Shown one piece after another: positions 25,159 to 36,011 of a stretch of DNA of 64,000 nt. Both the position numbers and the translations under genes were made by a program. The notes beneath the pieces were generated by a model. It was not told where the DNA came from and did not search any database. It saw nothing but the letters and a program-made list of their open reading frames with translations. The stretch is from Micromonospora sp. FIMYZ51. GTDB lineage: Bacteria; Actinomycetota; Actinomycetes; Mycobacteriales; Micromonosporaceae. Numbering within the stretch: the first letter of the stretch is position 1; each line of letters begins with the position of its first letter. Where the stretch lies: contig NZ_CP134706.1 of NCBI RefSeq assembly GCF_038246755.1, positions 2,604,001 through 2,668,000 of the forward strand, read 5' to 3'.

Positions 25159-25839
25159 TCACGCTGCTGCGATCGGATATCCAATGGTGGCGATGTCCTC
25201 GTGCAGTCCGGCAACTGTTCCTTCCGGGTTCAATGCCTTCACAACGGCGTCAGTGAGCGGGCGGTGCGCGACGATGTGCTCGACCACCGTCCGGTCCACC
25301 TCGATCTCGTAGTAGTCCTCGGCGAACGTGACGTACTGGTCGGCGATGTCGTCGAGCAGGATTTCGAGTAGGCCAGAGCCGTCCGAGGCGTTGTCGTCGT
25401 ACGGTCCGCGGAGCGCGGGGAAGGTGATGTCTTCGCCTGCGTACCAGCGGTCGTCACCGCAGAGCCGCCACAGTACGGCGGTGGCGAGGAACTGTCCCTC
25501 CTCGTCGCCGAACGCTGGTTCCTCGATCTGCGGACGGAACGCCGACGGAATGCCGTCGAGCAGTCCGGGCCACAGTTCGTGGTCCGGATCGCGGTAGGGC
25601 GTCATGGCCGACTCGTGGGCGAACACCCGGATGAACGCGCCGTGGGCGGTGAACACGACCGCCCACTCGTCGCCGCTGCCGTTGTTCATCAGTGCCGCTT
25701 CGTCGTCACCCCAGGCGAGGGTGTAGGCGTAGTAGGGCTCGCCACCGTTGACGATGCACTCCAGCACGGCAAGCGCCTTGCAGCGGTCTCGCAGTACGTC
25801 GATGGAAGGCAGCTTGGCGGCGATGTCATACACGGTCAC
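25159..25839 (-). CDS. Hypothetical protein, 226 residues
   Basis: The product is acidic and looks like a single soluble domain (MTVYDIAAKLPSIDVLRDRCKALAVLECIVNGGEPYYAYTLAWGDDEAALMNNGSGDEWAVVF…). The pattern of Trp and Gly in the first 80 residues and the FAEDYYEIEVDR region near the end resemble small actinobacterial proteins often found near toxin/immunity loci, but I cannot name a family. It has its own likely start just after a run of remnants. Confidence 0.7.
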   Translation of the reverse strand: MTVYDIAAKLPSIDVLRDRCKALAVLECIVNGGEPYYAYTLAWGDDEAALMNNGSGDEWAVVFTAHGAFIRVFAHESAMTPYRDPDHELWPGLLDGIPSAFRPQIEEPAFGDEEGQFLATAVLWRLCGDDRWYAGEDITFPALRGPYDDNASDGSGLLEILLDDIADQYVTFAEDYYEIEVDRTVVEHIVAHRPLTDAVVKALNPEGTVAGLHEDIATIGYPIAAA

Positions 25840-25999
25840 CCGGAGAACCTATGCCGAAACAGCACCACACCCTCACGCACCTTCAGGGCGTCTCCGAAAC
25901 CTCGGTGACAATGCACGCTCACGCGCTTGGCGTGCTGCGGCAAGTACGGGTCGCTGATGCCGATGACCGCTGATCGCCGATGAGCGGTACGGTTCGGGG

Positions 26000-26230
26000 G
26001 TGTCTGCCGGGGACGGCCGAGCGTTGATTTTTATCGACGTCGACGGTGTGCTCATTCCGCTGCGGGCCCGGCCAACCGCAGCCCCACTTCAGCGCAGGGG
26101 CCGCGCGGGTGATGGTGCCGACTGCTCCGGCAATCCTCTGCTGGATCGTCTCGAACCCGATGACGGTCGCGGGCTGCTCGCCTTGCCGGGCGTGCTGGTC
26201 TGGGCGAGTACGTGGATGGCTGAGGCGTAG
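26000..26230 (+). pseudogene. HAD-like phosphatase, N-terminal fragment
   Basis: ALIFIDVDGVLIPLRARP shows the DxDG motif I of HAD phosphatases, and SGNPLLDRLEPDDGRGLLALPGVLVWASTWMAEA is the following conserved stretch. The frame between them (RGRAGDGADC) looks shifted, and the C-terminal half (motifs II to IV) is missing. A stop follows directly after WMAEA. The piece is therefore a remnant. Confidence 0.6.
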
Positions 26231-26309
26231 GTGTCTTAGAGGAGGTCGTCCAGGCCGGCCTCGCGACCGTCTCTCACCGCCGTTGAACAGCAAGAACCCC
26301 GACCCCAAG

Positions 26310-26612
26310 ATGCGACTTGCGACCGAGGTCAGCGCCGAGACGGCTTGCCTCGACTGCGCCTGCGATATGCCCGCTGAAGATTGGGACCGCTCTGGCTGCG
26401 GGCTCCCAGCGGCCTGTCATCGCCGCCTGAACAGGCATCCGGACCTACCGCCCGTGCGAGTGTGGCGGCCGTCGGACGGGGCGTTCGAGCCGGTCAGCTC
26501 AGGCGGGGCCGTCGAGATAGCCGACGTCGGTAGACCCCGACGCGATACCCCCAGTGCCGCAGGACCTGGGCGATCTTCGCGGCGCCGGTCGGGTTGGCGG
26601 AGTGGACGTTGA
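26310..26612 (+). CDS. Doubtful small ORF, Cys-containing
   Basis: An ATG frame gives MRLATEVSAETACLDCACDMPAED… with several Cys in the first 40 residues, then a low-complexity basic end. The 3' half lies antisense to the cREC pseudogene, so only the first 65 residues could be meaningful. No family is recognised. Confidence 0.25.
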   Translation: MRLATEVSAETACLDCACDMPAEDWDRSGCGLPAACHRRLNRHPDLPPVRVWRPSDGAFEPVSSGGAVEIADVGRPRRDTPSAAGPGRSSRRRSGWRSGR

Positions 26613-26879
26613 TGACGCCGATGTCAAAGGGACGCTTGTCGAAGGCGGCCCGCTCCAGGACCTCTACGACCGGCCAGATCGTGTCGTCCCACCGAGATCG
26701 TGGTCCAGCCACAGCTCGTCCAAACGGCGGTCCCGGTACCGATCGAGAAGTTCAACTCCGGCGGCGCTGGTACGGGCCACCTGGGCACCATCCACGAACG
26801 AACGAAGGCCATCGACCAGGACGATCGTCCGGCGGGCATCCACGCGATGATGATGCCTGACAGCATCGTGATGCGACAT
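26494..26879 (-). pseudogene. Cyclic-phosphate-processing receiver-domain (cREC) protein, frameshifted
   Basis: Two frames add up to one small protein: RTIVLVDGLRSFVDGAQVARTSAAGVELLDRYRDRRLDELWLDHDLGG in the first, then DDTIWPVVEVLERAAFDKRPFDIGVINVHSANPTGAAKIAQVLRHWGYRV in the second. The LDHDLGGDDT motif and the HSANP motif mark the cREC family. One G is missing at about 26688 (a run of three Cs on the given strand), which breaks the frame exactly inside the Asp-rich motif. It may be a recent mutation or a sequencing error. Confidence 0.65.
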
Positions 26880-26963
26880 CCGGATTCGGCCGATGTGCGC
26901 GCATTCGGTTCCGGTGAATCGGATGCATTCGTAGCGTCGTCCGGAGGCCCTACACTGCCGATC

Positions 26964-28157
26964 GTGGCGTTGACGGCGTACGAGCAGGGTCTGTTGGCTG
27001 TTGAGCGGCAGGAGTACGGGACGGCCCGGGAGCTGTTGGAGCTGGCTGGCGACGACCCTGACGCGTTGTTGCTGTCAGCTCAGCTTGCCGGAGAAGGGCT
27101 CGGCGGGCCGGTGGACACGGCCAGGAAGCTGTCGCTGTACGAGCGTGCCGCCGATCTGGGCAGCGCGGAGGCCGCATACAACCTCGGAGCGATCCACGCG
27201 AACGCGCGACGGTACGCGGTCGGGTTGACCTGGTACCGCCGCGCGGCGGATCTCGGCGATTCCGCGGCCTTTCGTATGGCCGGCATCATGTACGCCACCG
27301 GGCAGGGTGTCACGGCAGACGACGTCGAAGCGGAACGGCTGCTGCTGGCGGCCGCGGTGACCGACGCAGGTCAGGTCTCGTTCGACCTCGGCACGCTGTA
27401 CGCCGGTCAGCGGCATGACCCGGTCCTGGCGGCGCAGTGGTTCCTGCGCGCGGTGAAGGAGGGGGACACAGGAGCGCAGCGGCAACTGGAGTTGCTCGTG
27501 CCGCGTCTGCGTGAGCTGTCGGCGGATCAGAGCCGTGCCCGGACGATGCTCGGCGTCATTCTTGCGTTTCACCTCGACGAGCAGGTCGCCGGTGCTGAGC
27601 TGCTGGAGGCCGCCGCCGCCGACGGTGACCCGGAGGCGCAGCGCTCGCTGGCGTTTCTGCTCGACGGCGGCGCCGACGGGCTGGACGACCCGACCCGGGC
27701 GATGGCGCTGTATCGGGCGGCGGCGCAGGCCGGCGACGGTTACGCGGCCTACAACCTCGGCGTCAAGGAAAGCGATCACCACGAGGCTGTGCGGTGGCTT
27801 CGGCGGGCAGCGGAAGCCGGAGTGCATGAGGCATATCCGCATCTTGCGAACCGCCTCAGCGAGCTTGATATCGATGACGAGGCGTTGCGGTGGTACGTCC
27901 GGGGCGCCGAGATCGGGCACCCGGGTTGCATGTTCGCGGCAGCGTGCTGGTATCGCGACGGCTTCGGTGGTCCCGTCGACCTCGTCCAGGCGCTGCGTTG
28001 GTACCTCGCCATGCTCAGCGCCAGCATTGGCGACGGCATCCATGAGGCACACAAGATCGTCCCGATGATGACGGACGACCAGATCCACGAGGCCGGTCGC
28101 CTCGCTGGACGAATATCGGAGGCCGACGTCTTCGTCGCTCGCCGGCACGCGGCTTGA
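26964..28157 (+). CDS. Sel1-repeat (TPR-like) protein
   Basis: The 397-residue protein is a string of Sel1-type repeats, for example YERAADLGSAEAAYNLGAIHANARRYAVGLTWYRRAADLGDSAAFRMAG. Such repeats build a protein-binding superhelix; the partners are unknown. The GTG at 26964 is supported by a TACACT −10 box at 26950–26955 with no space for a ribosome binding site, so the mRNA is likely leaderless. The frame extends upstream to 26700, but that part covers the antisense pseudogene. Confidence 0.82.
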   Translation: MALTAYEQGLLAVERQEYGTARELLELAGDDPDALLLSAQLAGEGLGGPVDTARKLSLYERAADLGSAEAAYNLGAIHANARRYAVGLTWYRRAADLGDSAAFRMAGIMYATGQGVTADDVEAERLLLAAAVTDAGQVSFDLGTLYAGQRHDPVLAAQWFLRAVKEGDTGAQRQLELLVPRLRELSADQSRARTMLGVILAFHLDEQVAGAELLEAAAADGDPEAQRSLAFLLDGGADGLDDPTRAMALYRAAAQAGDGYAAYNLGVKESDHHEAVRWLRRAAEAGVHEAYPHLANRLSELDIDDEALRWYVRGAEIGHPGCMFAAACWYRDGFGGPVDLVQALRWYLAMLSASIGDGIHEAHKIVPMMTDDQIHEAGRLAGRISEADVFVARRHAA

Positions 28158-28339
28158 ATGCTGCCCGACGTACGGCCCGGCCCACCAGCGATCCTCACGA
28201 CCGAATGCGCGCTCATGCCGCTGTCATCGGGTGCTGACCGCGCGGCAGGCACGGTCGGTGTGTGTCGGTCGAGGTGTGCTACCCGTCACGGTGTGCCGCC
28301 GGCCGGAATCGGTTGAGGGTCGTCGAGGTTCGCGCTGAC

Positions 28340-29017
28340 ATGACGACGATCGGACTCATCGGCAGTGGCAACATCGGAAGCACTGTAGCGCGGTTGGCGG
28401 TCGCCGCCGGTCATGACGTGGTGCTGAGCAACTCCCGTGGCCCGCAGACCCTCCAGGACCTGGTGTCCGAGCTTGGATCGAAGGCGCGCGGGGCGACCCC
28501 CGCGGAGGCAGCCGCGGTCGGTGACATCGTGGTGGTGACCGTGCCGCTGCGGGCGTACCGGGACGTCCCGGCGCAGCCCCTCGCTGGCAAGGTGGTCATC
28601 GACACCAACAACTACTACCCGGAACGCGACGGCGTCTTCGACGCGATCGAGGACGGCTCCACCACCACGGGTGAGCTGATGCAGAAGCAGCTTCCGGAAT
28701 CCCGCGTGGTGAAGGGTTTCAACAACATCTGGTTCGAACACCTGCGGTCCCTGGCGCGACCGGCTGGCAGTCCGGACCGGTCTGCGCTGCCGATCGCCGG
28801 TGACGACGCGGCCGCCAAGCAGGCGGTCACCGAGCTGTTCGACAGCCTGGGCTTCGACACCGTGGACGCCGGCCCGCTCGCCGAAAACTGGCGCACTCAA
28901 CGGGACACCCCGGTCTATGTGACTCCCTACGGCGCTTACGGGGTGCTTCCCGGTACGCCAGCAAGCGCGCAGGTCGTACGCGAGGCGCTTGCCGCGGCGA
29001 AGCCCACCACAGCCTGA
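28340..29017 (+). CDS. NADPH-dependent F420 reductase-like oxidoreductase
   Basis: The 225-residue protein starts MTTIGLIGSGNIGSTVARLAVAAGHDVVLSNSRGP, an NAD(P)-binding Rossmann fold with the GxGxxG motif and the Ser-Arg pair that binds the NADP 2'-phosphate. It then has VVIDTNNYYPERDG and VVKGFNNIWFEHL. It resembles F420H2:NADP oxidoreductase, but many paralogues reduce other substrates. The ATG at 28340 puts GIGSGN at the correct place. A perfect hairpin closes the gene. Confidence 0.85.
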   Translation: MTTIGLIGSGNIGSTVARLAVAAGHDVVLSNSRGPQTLQDLVSELGSKARGATPAEAAAVGDIVVVTVPLRAYRDVPAQPLAGKVVIDTNNYYPERDGVFDAIEDGSTTTGELMQKQLPESRVVKGFNNIWFEHLRSLARPAGSPDRSALPIAGDDAAAKQAVTELFDSLGFDTVDAGPLAENWRTQRDTPVYVTPYGAYGVLPGTPASAQVVREALAAAKPTTA

Positions 29018-29030
29018 AGCCTCCTGCCCG

Positions 29031-29071
29031 GCTGAGACCCGCTGCCGAGGCCATCGGCAGCGGGTCTCAGC
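29031..29071 (+). terminator. Perfect 18-bp hairpin terminator
   Basis: GCTGAGACCCGCTGCCGA (29031–29048) is exactly inverted at 29054–29071 around a 5-base loop, 14 bases after the F420-reductase-like gene. Confidence 0.9.
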
Positions 29072-29587
29072 GCTCTTGATCGCTGCATTCGGTGGATGGA
29101 GGGCGACCGGGCCGCAGCGCGGGAGCATTACCGGCCAGCGGTGTCGGTCACGCTTTGCCGGCCGGTGCAGCGGCTATCTGGAGTCGCGGGCCGCGTAGCC
29201 CCTATGAGCCTCTTCCAGATGACATCGCGCGGAGCTGTTACTGACCAGCGCAAGCCGCAGCCCATCGAGCTTCGAGGCATTCTGCGGCGAGACGTCTTCT
29301 CATACCCTCGTTCCGGGCGGGGAACAGCTTTCACCATGGTGGGCGACGCCATTGACCGGTACTGGCACCCGGCGTCCAAACTGCCCGGATGACGGGGGTC
29401 CGCCCTGCGCGGGCGGGCTCACCGCGACTTACCTCGACCCTCCGGTGTCATTTGCTGGTGCAGGCGCACAGTGTCCTTTCTATGCCGCCGAGCGCTCGCC
29501 CGTCAGCGTCCGGTCGGGCCGAAGAGCAGATGGCCGCGCCGTAGAGTCGAAGCAGCGCCGTGCGCGGGGCAACAGGAAGGCGTGGCC
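29072..29587. other. Stretch without a supported gene
   Basis: Open frames here are short, lack a ribosome binding site and resemble nothing I know. One on the plus strand that ends at 29392 has a plausible MSLFQMTSRGAV start but no recognisable family. The surroundings (truncated genes on both sides) suggest decayed sequence. Confidence 0.5.
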
Positions 29588-29990
29588 ATGGCGTGGTTGG
29601 AAGGTTCGAGTCGCTCTTCGTCGGCGACCGGGCCGTTCGATCCGTGGCTGATGCCCCGGTTGGAGATGTCATGGCGGCCCAGCCTCACCCCGATCGACAA
29701 TCCGGTCGCCAAGCTCGGTGGGCTGCCGGTCTGGTTAGACGAGCTGTTCTGGCCGGTATCCGCCCAATTCGGGTCACCGATGATCTTAATCGGGCGGTTC
29801 CCGCTGCCGGGCCCGAGCCTGCGGATGAGTTACCTGTTCATGACTCGAGGCGAAGAGTCCCTGGCGGGGGACGTTTGACGCCGAGGGGTGGGGCGACGAC
29901 GATTACGCACTCAACTTCGGCGGCGGTTCCGGATACGCCTTTGTCAGTGCGGACCAGCGGGAAGGCTGCTTCTTCTGGGACTGTGTCTGA
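29588..29990 (+). pseudogene. DUF1963-like (YwqG-type) protein, frameshifted
   Basis: The first frame reads NPVAKLGGLPVWLDELFWPVSAQFGSPMILIGRFPLPG…RMSYLFMT, typical of DUF1963. It stops at 29878. The adjacent frame continues TFDAEGWGDDDYALNFGGGSGYAFVSADQREGCFFWDCV to a TGA at 29990, matching the same family. The frame changes near 29868. Whether the gene is dead or the base was misread cannot be told here. Confidence 0.6.
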
Positions 29991-30222
29991 ACGTCCGGCT
30001 CATGCCGCGTGGGGCGCGACTCGCTGGGTTCGTGCCGTGGTCCCGTCAGTCAGCGCAGTCGGCTTACGGGATCCCGCCGCTGTCGCTGGTAGCGCTGGCT
30101 TCGTAGGCCCGACTGCGCGGAGCCGGTCCGCCAATGGTCGATCCCGGCTCACTCCCCAGTGGGAGTCGAATCTCGCGCCTGAGCAGGATGCGTTCAGTTC
30201 GGGACGCATCAAACATGTGGGT

Positions 30223-31518
30223 ATGTCTAGTCTTTCTCGGACACTGAAGATCGTCACGACCAGCGCAGCGCTGATGGTCACGATCGCTGTCGTACCCGCA
30301 TCCGTCGCCGCGCGGCCCGCCGCGCCCACCGGGCCGGTCGACAGCGGACCGTCCGCCGATGGTCCTGCCGTCGGCGGACTGGATCGCGCCGAGTTGCGCG
30401 CCGCGCTCGCCGCGGTGCCCGAGGCCGGTGTCCCAGGCGTGCTGGCCGCCGTGCGCAGCGGCCAGCGTGACTGGCGCGACGCCGCCGGCCAGGCGTATCT
30501 GACCAGACCCCGACCGATGCAGCCACAGATGCGGCACCGAATCGGCAGCATCACCAAAACGTTCGTCGCCACCACCGTGCTGCAACTGGTTGACGAGAGC
30601 CGGCTGGGCCTCGACGACCCGATCGGGCGGTGGCTGCCTGACATCGTGCCGGGTGAGCTCGGCTCCCAGGTCACCGTCCGGATGCTGCTGAACCACACCA
30701 GCGGTATCGGCAACTACACCAACGCGATGATCGACTCGTACGCGGCGATCAGCCGGATGCAGGTCACCACGTACGCTCCAGCGGAACTGGTCGCCACGGG
30801 CCTGGCAATGCCGCCCACCAACGCCCCGGGCGCCAGGTTCAACTACTCGAACACCAACTACGTCCTGGCCGGACTGTTGATTGAAGCGGTCACCGGCAAC
30901 AGCGCGACGGCGGAGATCCAGCAGCGCATCCTGCGGCCACTACGGCTCACTGGGACCTCCTTCCCCGGCAACGATCCCACGATCCGTGGCCCGCACAGTG
31001 GCGCCTACTTCGCCCTGTTCGGGACTCGCGACCTCAGCAAGTTCAACATGAGTTGGGCGTGGACGGCGGGCGAGATGATCGCCACCACGGCGGACCTGAA
31101 CACGTTCTTCCGGGCACTGCTGCGCGGCGACCTGCTCAGCCCGGCCGCCCTCAACGAGATGCTCGACGCAGTACCGATGCTGCCGGACATGCCCGAAGCC
31201 GGCGGCTACGGTCTCGGCATCTACTCGCTGCCCACCCCGTGTGGCGTGTTCTGGGGCCACGACGGCGCGGTGATCGGTCACCTGACGATCTCGATGCACA
31301 GCCGAGACGGTGCTCGCCAAGTATCGTCCGGGATCAACATCAGCCACTACCAGGCCGGCCTGCCCGACCCGCACCCCATCGACATCGCCTGGCATACGTT
31401 CCTACACGCCGCGATGTGCCCGGCCAACGAGATGAGTAGCCACTCAACAGAGGCCGTGCCGCAGCTGCCCAGCGTGACCCGGATGCCCGGCAACGACGCG
31501 GCGGTGGCGGTGCCCTAG
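30223..31518 (+). CDS. Secreted serine hydrolase, beta-lactamase/D-Ala-D-Ala carboxypeptidase family
   Basis: The 431-residue protein begins with a signal peptide (MSSLSRTLKIVTTSAALMVTIAVVPASVAA). The class C beta-lactamase fold shows the nucleophile motif SITK (HRIGSITKTFVATT), the YSN motif in NYSNTNYVLAG and HDG near the C-terminus (WGHDGAVIGH). It probably acts on D-alanyl peptides or esters outside the membrane. I chose the ATG at 30223 because it starts the signal peptide; the longer upstream frame is debris. Confidence 0.9.
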   Translation: MSSLSRTLKIVTTSAALMVTIAVVPASVAARPAAPTGPVDSGPSADGPAVGGLDRAELRAALAAVPEAGVPGVLAAVRSGQRDWRDAAGQAYLTRPRPMQPQMRHRIGSITKTFVATTVLQLVDESRLGLDDPIGRWLPDIVPGELGSQVTVRMLLNHTSGIGNYTNAMIDSYAAISRMQVTTYAPAELVATGLAMPPTNAPGARFNYSNTNYVLAGLLIEAVTGNSATAEIQQRILRPLRLTGTSFPGNDPTIRGPHSGAYFALFGTRDLSKFNMSWAWTAGEMIATTADLNTFFRALLRGDLLSPAALNEMLDAVPMLPDMPEAGGYGLGIYSLPTPCGVFWGHDGAVIGHLTISMHSRDGARQVSSGINISHYQAGLPDPHPIDIAWHTFLHAAMCPANEMSSHSTEAVPQLPSVTRMPGNDAAVAVP

Positions 31519-31928
31519 GGTCTGGGTCGACGTCCGCGCGGATGCAAGTAAAAAGGGGATGTGCAGGTCGAGCCGCCCGGCGGCGTGGCGGTCGAGCCAG
31601 CCGATCATGCGCTCGGACGGTCGCGGGGTGGACTGACGACGAACCTGCGCCTTGCCGGACCGCCGCCTGGACTCCGCCTCGGCTCGACCGAGGACTTCGA
31701 CCCGGGCCCTAGCAGGCGAGCAGGGGCAGAAGCCGTTGTCGATCGTGCTGACCGCCGGGCAGCGCGGGGACTGTCCCAGTGCGTCGCGGTCACTCGCCAC
31801 TGATTTCGCAGGTTCACCACGTTCATCCCGGCGACCGCCACAAAACCGTATGCCGCCGAGCGGGCGCGCTGAGGAGACCGACCCCTTGAGGAAGTCTTGC
31901 CGTAGACGGTCGACGGGAGAGCCGACTC
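31519..31928. other. Region with an IS5-like remnant and otherwise no gene
   Basis: No intact gene is seen. The fragment described at 31610–31800 lies within it. A 40-bp motif near 31849–31891 recurs imperfectly, in inverse, near 39963–40005. Confidence 0.5.
31610..31800 (+). pseudogene. IS5-family transposase fragment
   Basis: The plus frames show RGGLTTNLRL and, further on, GQKPLSIVLTAGQRGDC, both hallmark stretches of IS5-family transposases (the LTTKLHLAVD and SIVVTAGQRGDSPQ region). The two are in different frames and nothing precedes or follows, so only a short central fragment survives. Confidence 0.55.
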
Positions 31929-32201
31929 TCAACGATTGGTCGCGACGATGGCGGTGACCAACAGCAGGACGCCGATCGTGATCTGCGTGCAGAGGGCACC
32001 GAAGAAGAGCTTCGGGTGGTTGACGAACAGGCGAAGTACGCGGAATGGCCCCGGCAGCGTTCTGCCTGCTCGTAGCCGGCGTTCGGCCCACAGCCGCAGG
32101 ACGAGGTTTCCGAGGGCGAACGTAAGGCACAGAACTCCGAGGACCCCGAGCGGAGCCTGCGGTGATGCGTCTGCGGAGTTGCTAAGGCCAATGGGGAGCA
32201 C
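31929..32201 (-). CDS. Small two-helix membrane protein
   Basis: The 90-residue product has two hydrophobic helices (GVLGVLCLTFALGNLVLRLW and FFGALCTQITIGVLLLVTAIVA) joined by a basic loop (ERRLRAGRTLPGPFRVLRLFVNHPK). I do not recognise a family. It could also be the C-terminal piece of a longer lost gene. Confidence 0.45.
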   Translation of the reverse strand: MLPIGLSNSADASPQAPLGVLGVLCLTFALGNLVLRLWAERRLRAGRTLPGPFRVLRLFVNHPKLFFGALCTQITIGVLLLVTAIVATNR

Positions 32202-32374
32202 AAACCGACGCTCGCACGGCGTTCGAGCCTTGTAAAGATCATCAGCGTGTCACCATCGCTTGTCGACTGGACGGCGGCATCCGTCGTGACGATCCATGCG
32301 GGATTGGCTGATCGGCTCGATCTGCCAACTCCGACGGTTTTGACCCCGCCGGGCGGGTGCCTGGCGGCGCGGGT

Positions 32375-32838
32375 GCTCCGGGGGAGCCTCGTTCTGGACG
32401 ACCGTGTAGTCGGTGCCGACAACACCGAGGTACTCGGTGGCGCCGGTGACGGGGTTGCGGCGTACGGTCATGCGTTTGTCGTCGGCGGGGATCTGCACCT
32501 CGACGCCGTCGACGAGGTCGATGCCGACGGTGCGGATGGTGCGTACGCCCCAGTCACCGAGACGGGCGGCGGCCATGATCTCTTCGGCGCGCATGGTGTC
32601 CTGGGTGACGGTGGTGATGTTTCCAGGGTTGCCACGCGGATCTCGTCCGGGGTCATGGTGTGGCGTCCGGTGAGTCGGCGCAGGGTCGCTTCGGTGATCT
32701 GTTCGACGTGGGCAGCGAAAACGGGCCGAAGATCTCGGGTACGGGAGTGTTCCTGACCTGGGCGGACGCCGGGGAGGCCCAATCCCTGCTGGCTGCAAAG
32801 GTCGCAGCCTGTTGGATCGAGACGCTTTCGGTCGCCAT
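32375..32838 (-). pseudogene. DUF932 (phage/plasmid-like) protein, broken
   Basis: In three successive frames the minus strand reads MATESVSIQQAATF, then a HVEQITEATLRRLTGRHT segment, then ARLGDWGVRTIRTVGIDLVDGVEVQIPADDKRMTVRRNPVTGATEYLGVVGTDYTVVQNE. The last part is the N-terminal DUF932 signature found on plasmids and phages. It is cut after VVQNE and shifts frame, so this is a remnant of a mobile-element gene. Confidence 0.55.
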
Positions 32839-32979
32839 GTAGGTAGCTGAGCAACCAGGATCTCCTCGGATCCGCTTCAGGCCGCCGTCAGCGTTCCGCC
32901 CCGTCAGGTGGCCGCCTTCGGGCGGGCTCGGCGTGGTGTCGGGCCCGCCCGGTTCAGTTTGTCGTGTGGGTCATGATTG

Positions 32980-34429
<1,450 letters not shown>

Positions 34430-34603
34430 TGAAACACCTAACGTCCCCGTGGCGATCGGTTCCCGTACGACGAGCGCCGCACGCACGCCGCACGCGCGCC
34501 GCACGCGCGCCGGCCGGTGGCGGTTGCCAAGCGTCCGGTGGGTTCTGCGAGCGTGGTCATCGTTTGCCGGGCAGGCTGATCGTGAGGCCAGCGGTGCCCG
34601 GCG

Positions 34604-34860
34604 CCGGACCCCGCCCTACGGGCCGAGGCTCGGCGCCAGGCAGTCGCCGCGGCCCGCGCGAAGGCCGACCTATACGCCGAGGCCGCGAGCGTACGCATCG
34701 GCGCGGTCCTGCACAGCGAGGACATCGACCCGGAACAGCCGGGCGCTACCCGCTACCGAAGCCACGCCGAGGCCGCCGCGACGAGCGCCCAGGACCTCGC
34801 CCCGGGCCACGTCGTCGTGTCCGCCGCCGTGGTCCTTGGGCTACGCCGTAGCCCGATGAC
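34604..34860 (+). pseudogene. SIMPL-domain (DUF541) protein, C-terminal fragment
   Basis: The frame from about 34604 reads ALRAEARRQAVAAARAKADLYAEAASVRIGAVLHSEDIDPEQ and later LAPGHVVVSAAVVLGL, which is the C-terminal half of SIMPL-domain proteins. No start and no N-terminal half are present upstream, so it is a truncated relic. The rest of 34430–34980 has no other gene I can support. Confidence 0.62.
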
Positions 34861-34981
34861 TGACCAACCACGCCAAGACGCACGCCTCAACATCATGTTC
34901 CCGCACATGCCGCCGGTCGTGCGTGCGCCGCGCGTCAGGATTCGGTCGTTCTTCACCTCGCCGTACGCGATGTGACTATCG

Positions 34982-35902
34982 CTAGTCCACTGATGGGAAC
35001 TTCTCGATCAGGGCGAGGAAGCGGCGTAGTGCCGGGTTCGTGTTGTCCCGGGGCCAGGCAAGTGCGACGTCCACGGTGGGTGTCGGCGCGGTGAACCGAC
35101 GCAGGCGTACCCCGCGCATCCGCAGTGCGCGGGCTCGGCCGGCCGGGACGGCCGCGACCACGTCTCCCTGCGCCACCGCCCGCAGTAGCTGTTCGTCGTC
35201 TGCTTCCTGTCGCACGAGTCGGAAGCCGCCGTGGGGCCAGACTTGGGCGATTGTCCGGTCGAACATGCCGGGGCCGTTCTCCCGTGGCCACATCACGACT
35301 GGTAGGTCGACCACTTCGGTTCGGCTGATCCGACGGCGTCCGGCGGCCAGGGGATGGCCTACGGGCAGGGCGAGCAGCAGTTCCTCGGTGTCGACTGTCT
35401 GCCAGGCCAGCGCGGGCTCGTCGATCGGCGGGCGGACGAACGCCGCGTCGAGCCGGCCGGTGAGCAGGCCGGCCACGTTCGGCGCGGTCCAGGCCGTCTC
35501 CGGGACCACCTCGACGTCGGGGTGGGCGGCCCGGAACCGGGTCACCAGGTCGTCGACCCGGCCGCCGCGCGCCGAACGGGTGTAGGCCAGCCGCAGCTGG
35601 CCACCCCGCCCGCGTACCAGGTTCCGAATGCGAGCGGTTGAGGCGTCCACGTCGGCGAGTAGTCGGGCGGTTTCGTCGGCGACCCGCGCCCCTACCTGCG
35701 TCAGGGTGCAGCCCCGGCTGGTGCGGTGCACGAGTGGCACGCCGAGCTGACGCTCCAGGGCGCGGATCTGCTGGCTGAGCGCGGGTTGGGCGATGCGCAG
35801 CCGGGCGGCGGCCCGGGTGAAGTGCAGTTCCTCGGCGAGCACCGCGAAGTATCGCAGTCGGCGCAGGTCCGACCAGGCGTACGGGGCCGACGCGTCGGAC
35901 AT
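34982..35902 (-). CDS. LysR-family transcriptional regulator
   Basis: The 306-residue protein has the N-terminal winged HTH (LRRLRYFAVLAEELHFTRAAARLRIAQPALSQQIRALERQLGVPLVHRT) followed by a periplasmic-binding-like effector domain. The ATG at 35902 is chosen because the HTH then begins at the usual residue. It is transcribed away from the D-amino-acid oxidase gene and shares its 109-bp intergenic region, so the oxidase is the likely target. A 15-bp T-N11-A-type dyad lies ten bases from its own start. Confidence 0.92.
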   Translation of the reverse strand: MSDASAPYAWSDLRRLRYFAVLAEELHFTRAAARLRIAQPALSQQIRALERQLGVPLVHRTSRGCTLTQVGARVADETARLLADVDASTARIRNLVRGRGGQLRLAYTRSARGGRVDDLVTRFRAAHPDVEVVPETAWTAPNVAGLLTGRLDAAFVRPPIDEPALAWQTVDTEELLLALPVGHPLAAGRRRISRTEVVDLPVVMWPRENGPGMFDRTIAQVWPHGGFRLVRQEADDEQLLRAVAQGDVVAAVPAGRARALRMRGVRLRRFTAPTPTVDVALAWPRDNTNPALRRFLALIEKFPSVD

Positions 35903-35911
35903 GGACCCATC

Positions 35912-35990
35912 ATAAGCGCCACTTATCGCTGGCCTTCGAATCCGTCTTGGACAACGGTTCGCCGGTACGACGACGATTCGAGGCCAGCGA
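35912..35990. promoter_or_regulatory. LysR box and a second dyad between lysR-type and oxidase genes
   Basis: ATAAG-CGCCA-CTTAT (35912–35926) is a T-N11-A dyad like LysR recognition sites. A second inverted repeat, 35926–35942 against 35975–35990 (TCGCTGGCC-TTCGAATC and GATTCGA-GGCCAGCGA) with one mismatch, fills most of the rest. One could be the recognition site and the other the activation site or a leader hairpin. Confidence 0.65.
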
Positions 35991-36011
35991 CACGAGTGAC
36001 GGGAGCGGACG

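Noticed and set aside
26700..26963. N-terminal extension of the Sel1 protein
   Set aside because: The extension covers the antisense cREC pseudogene and has no Sel1 repeat; a −10 box directly precedes the GTG at 26964.
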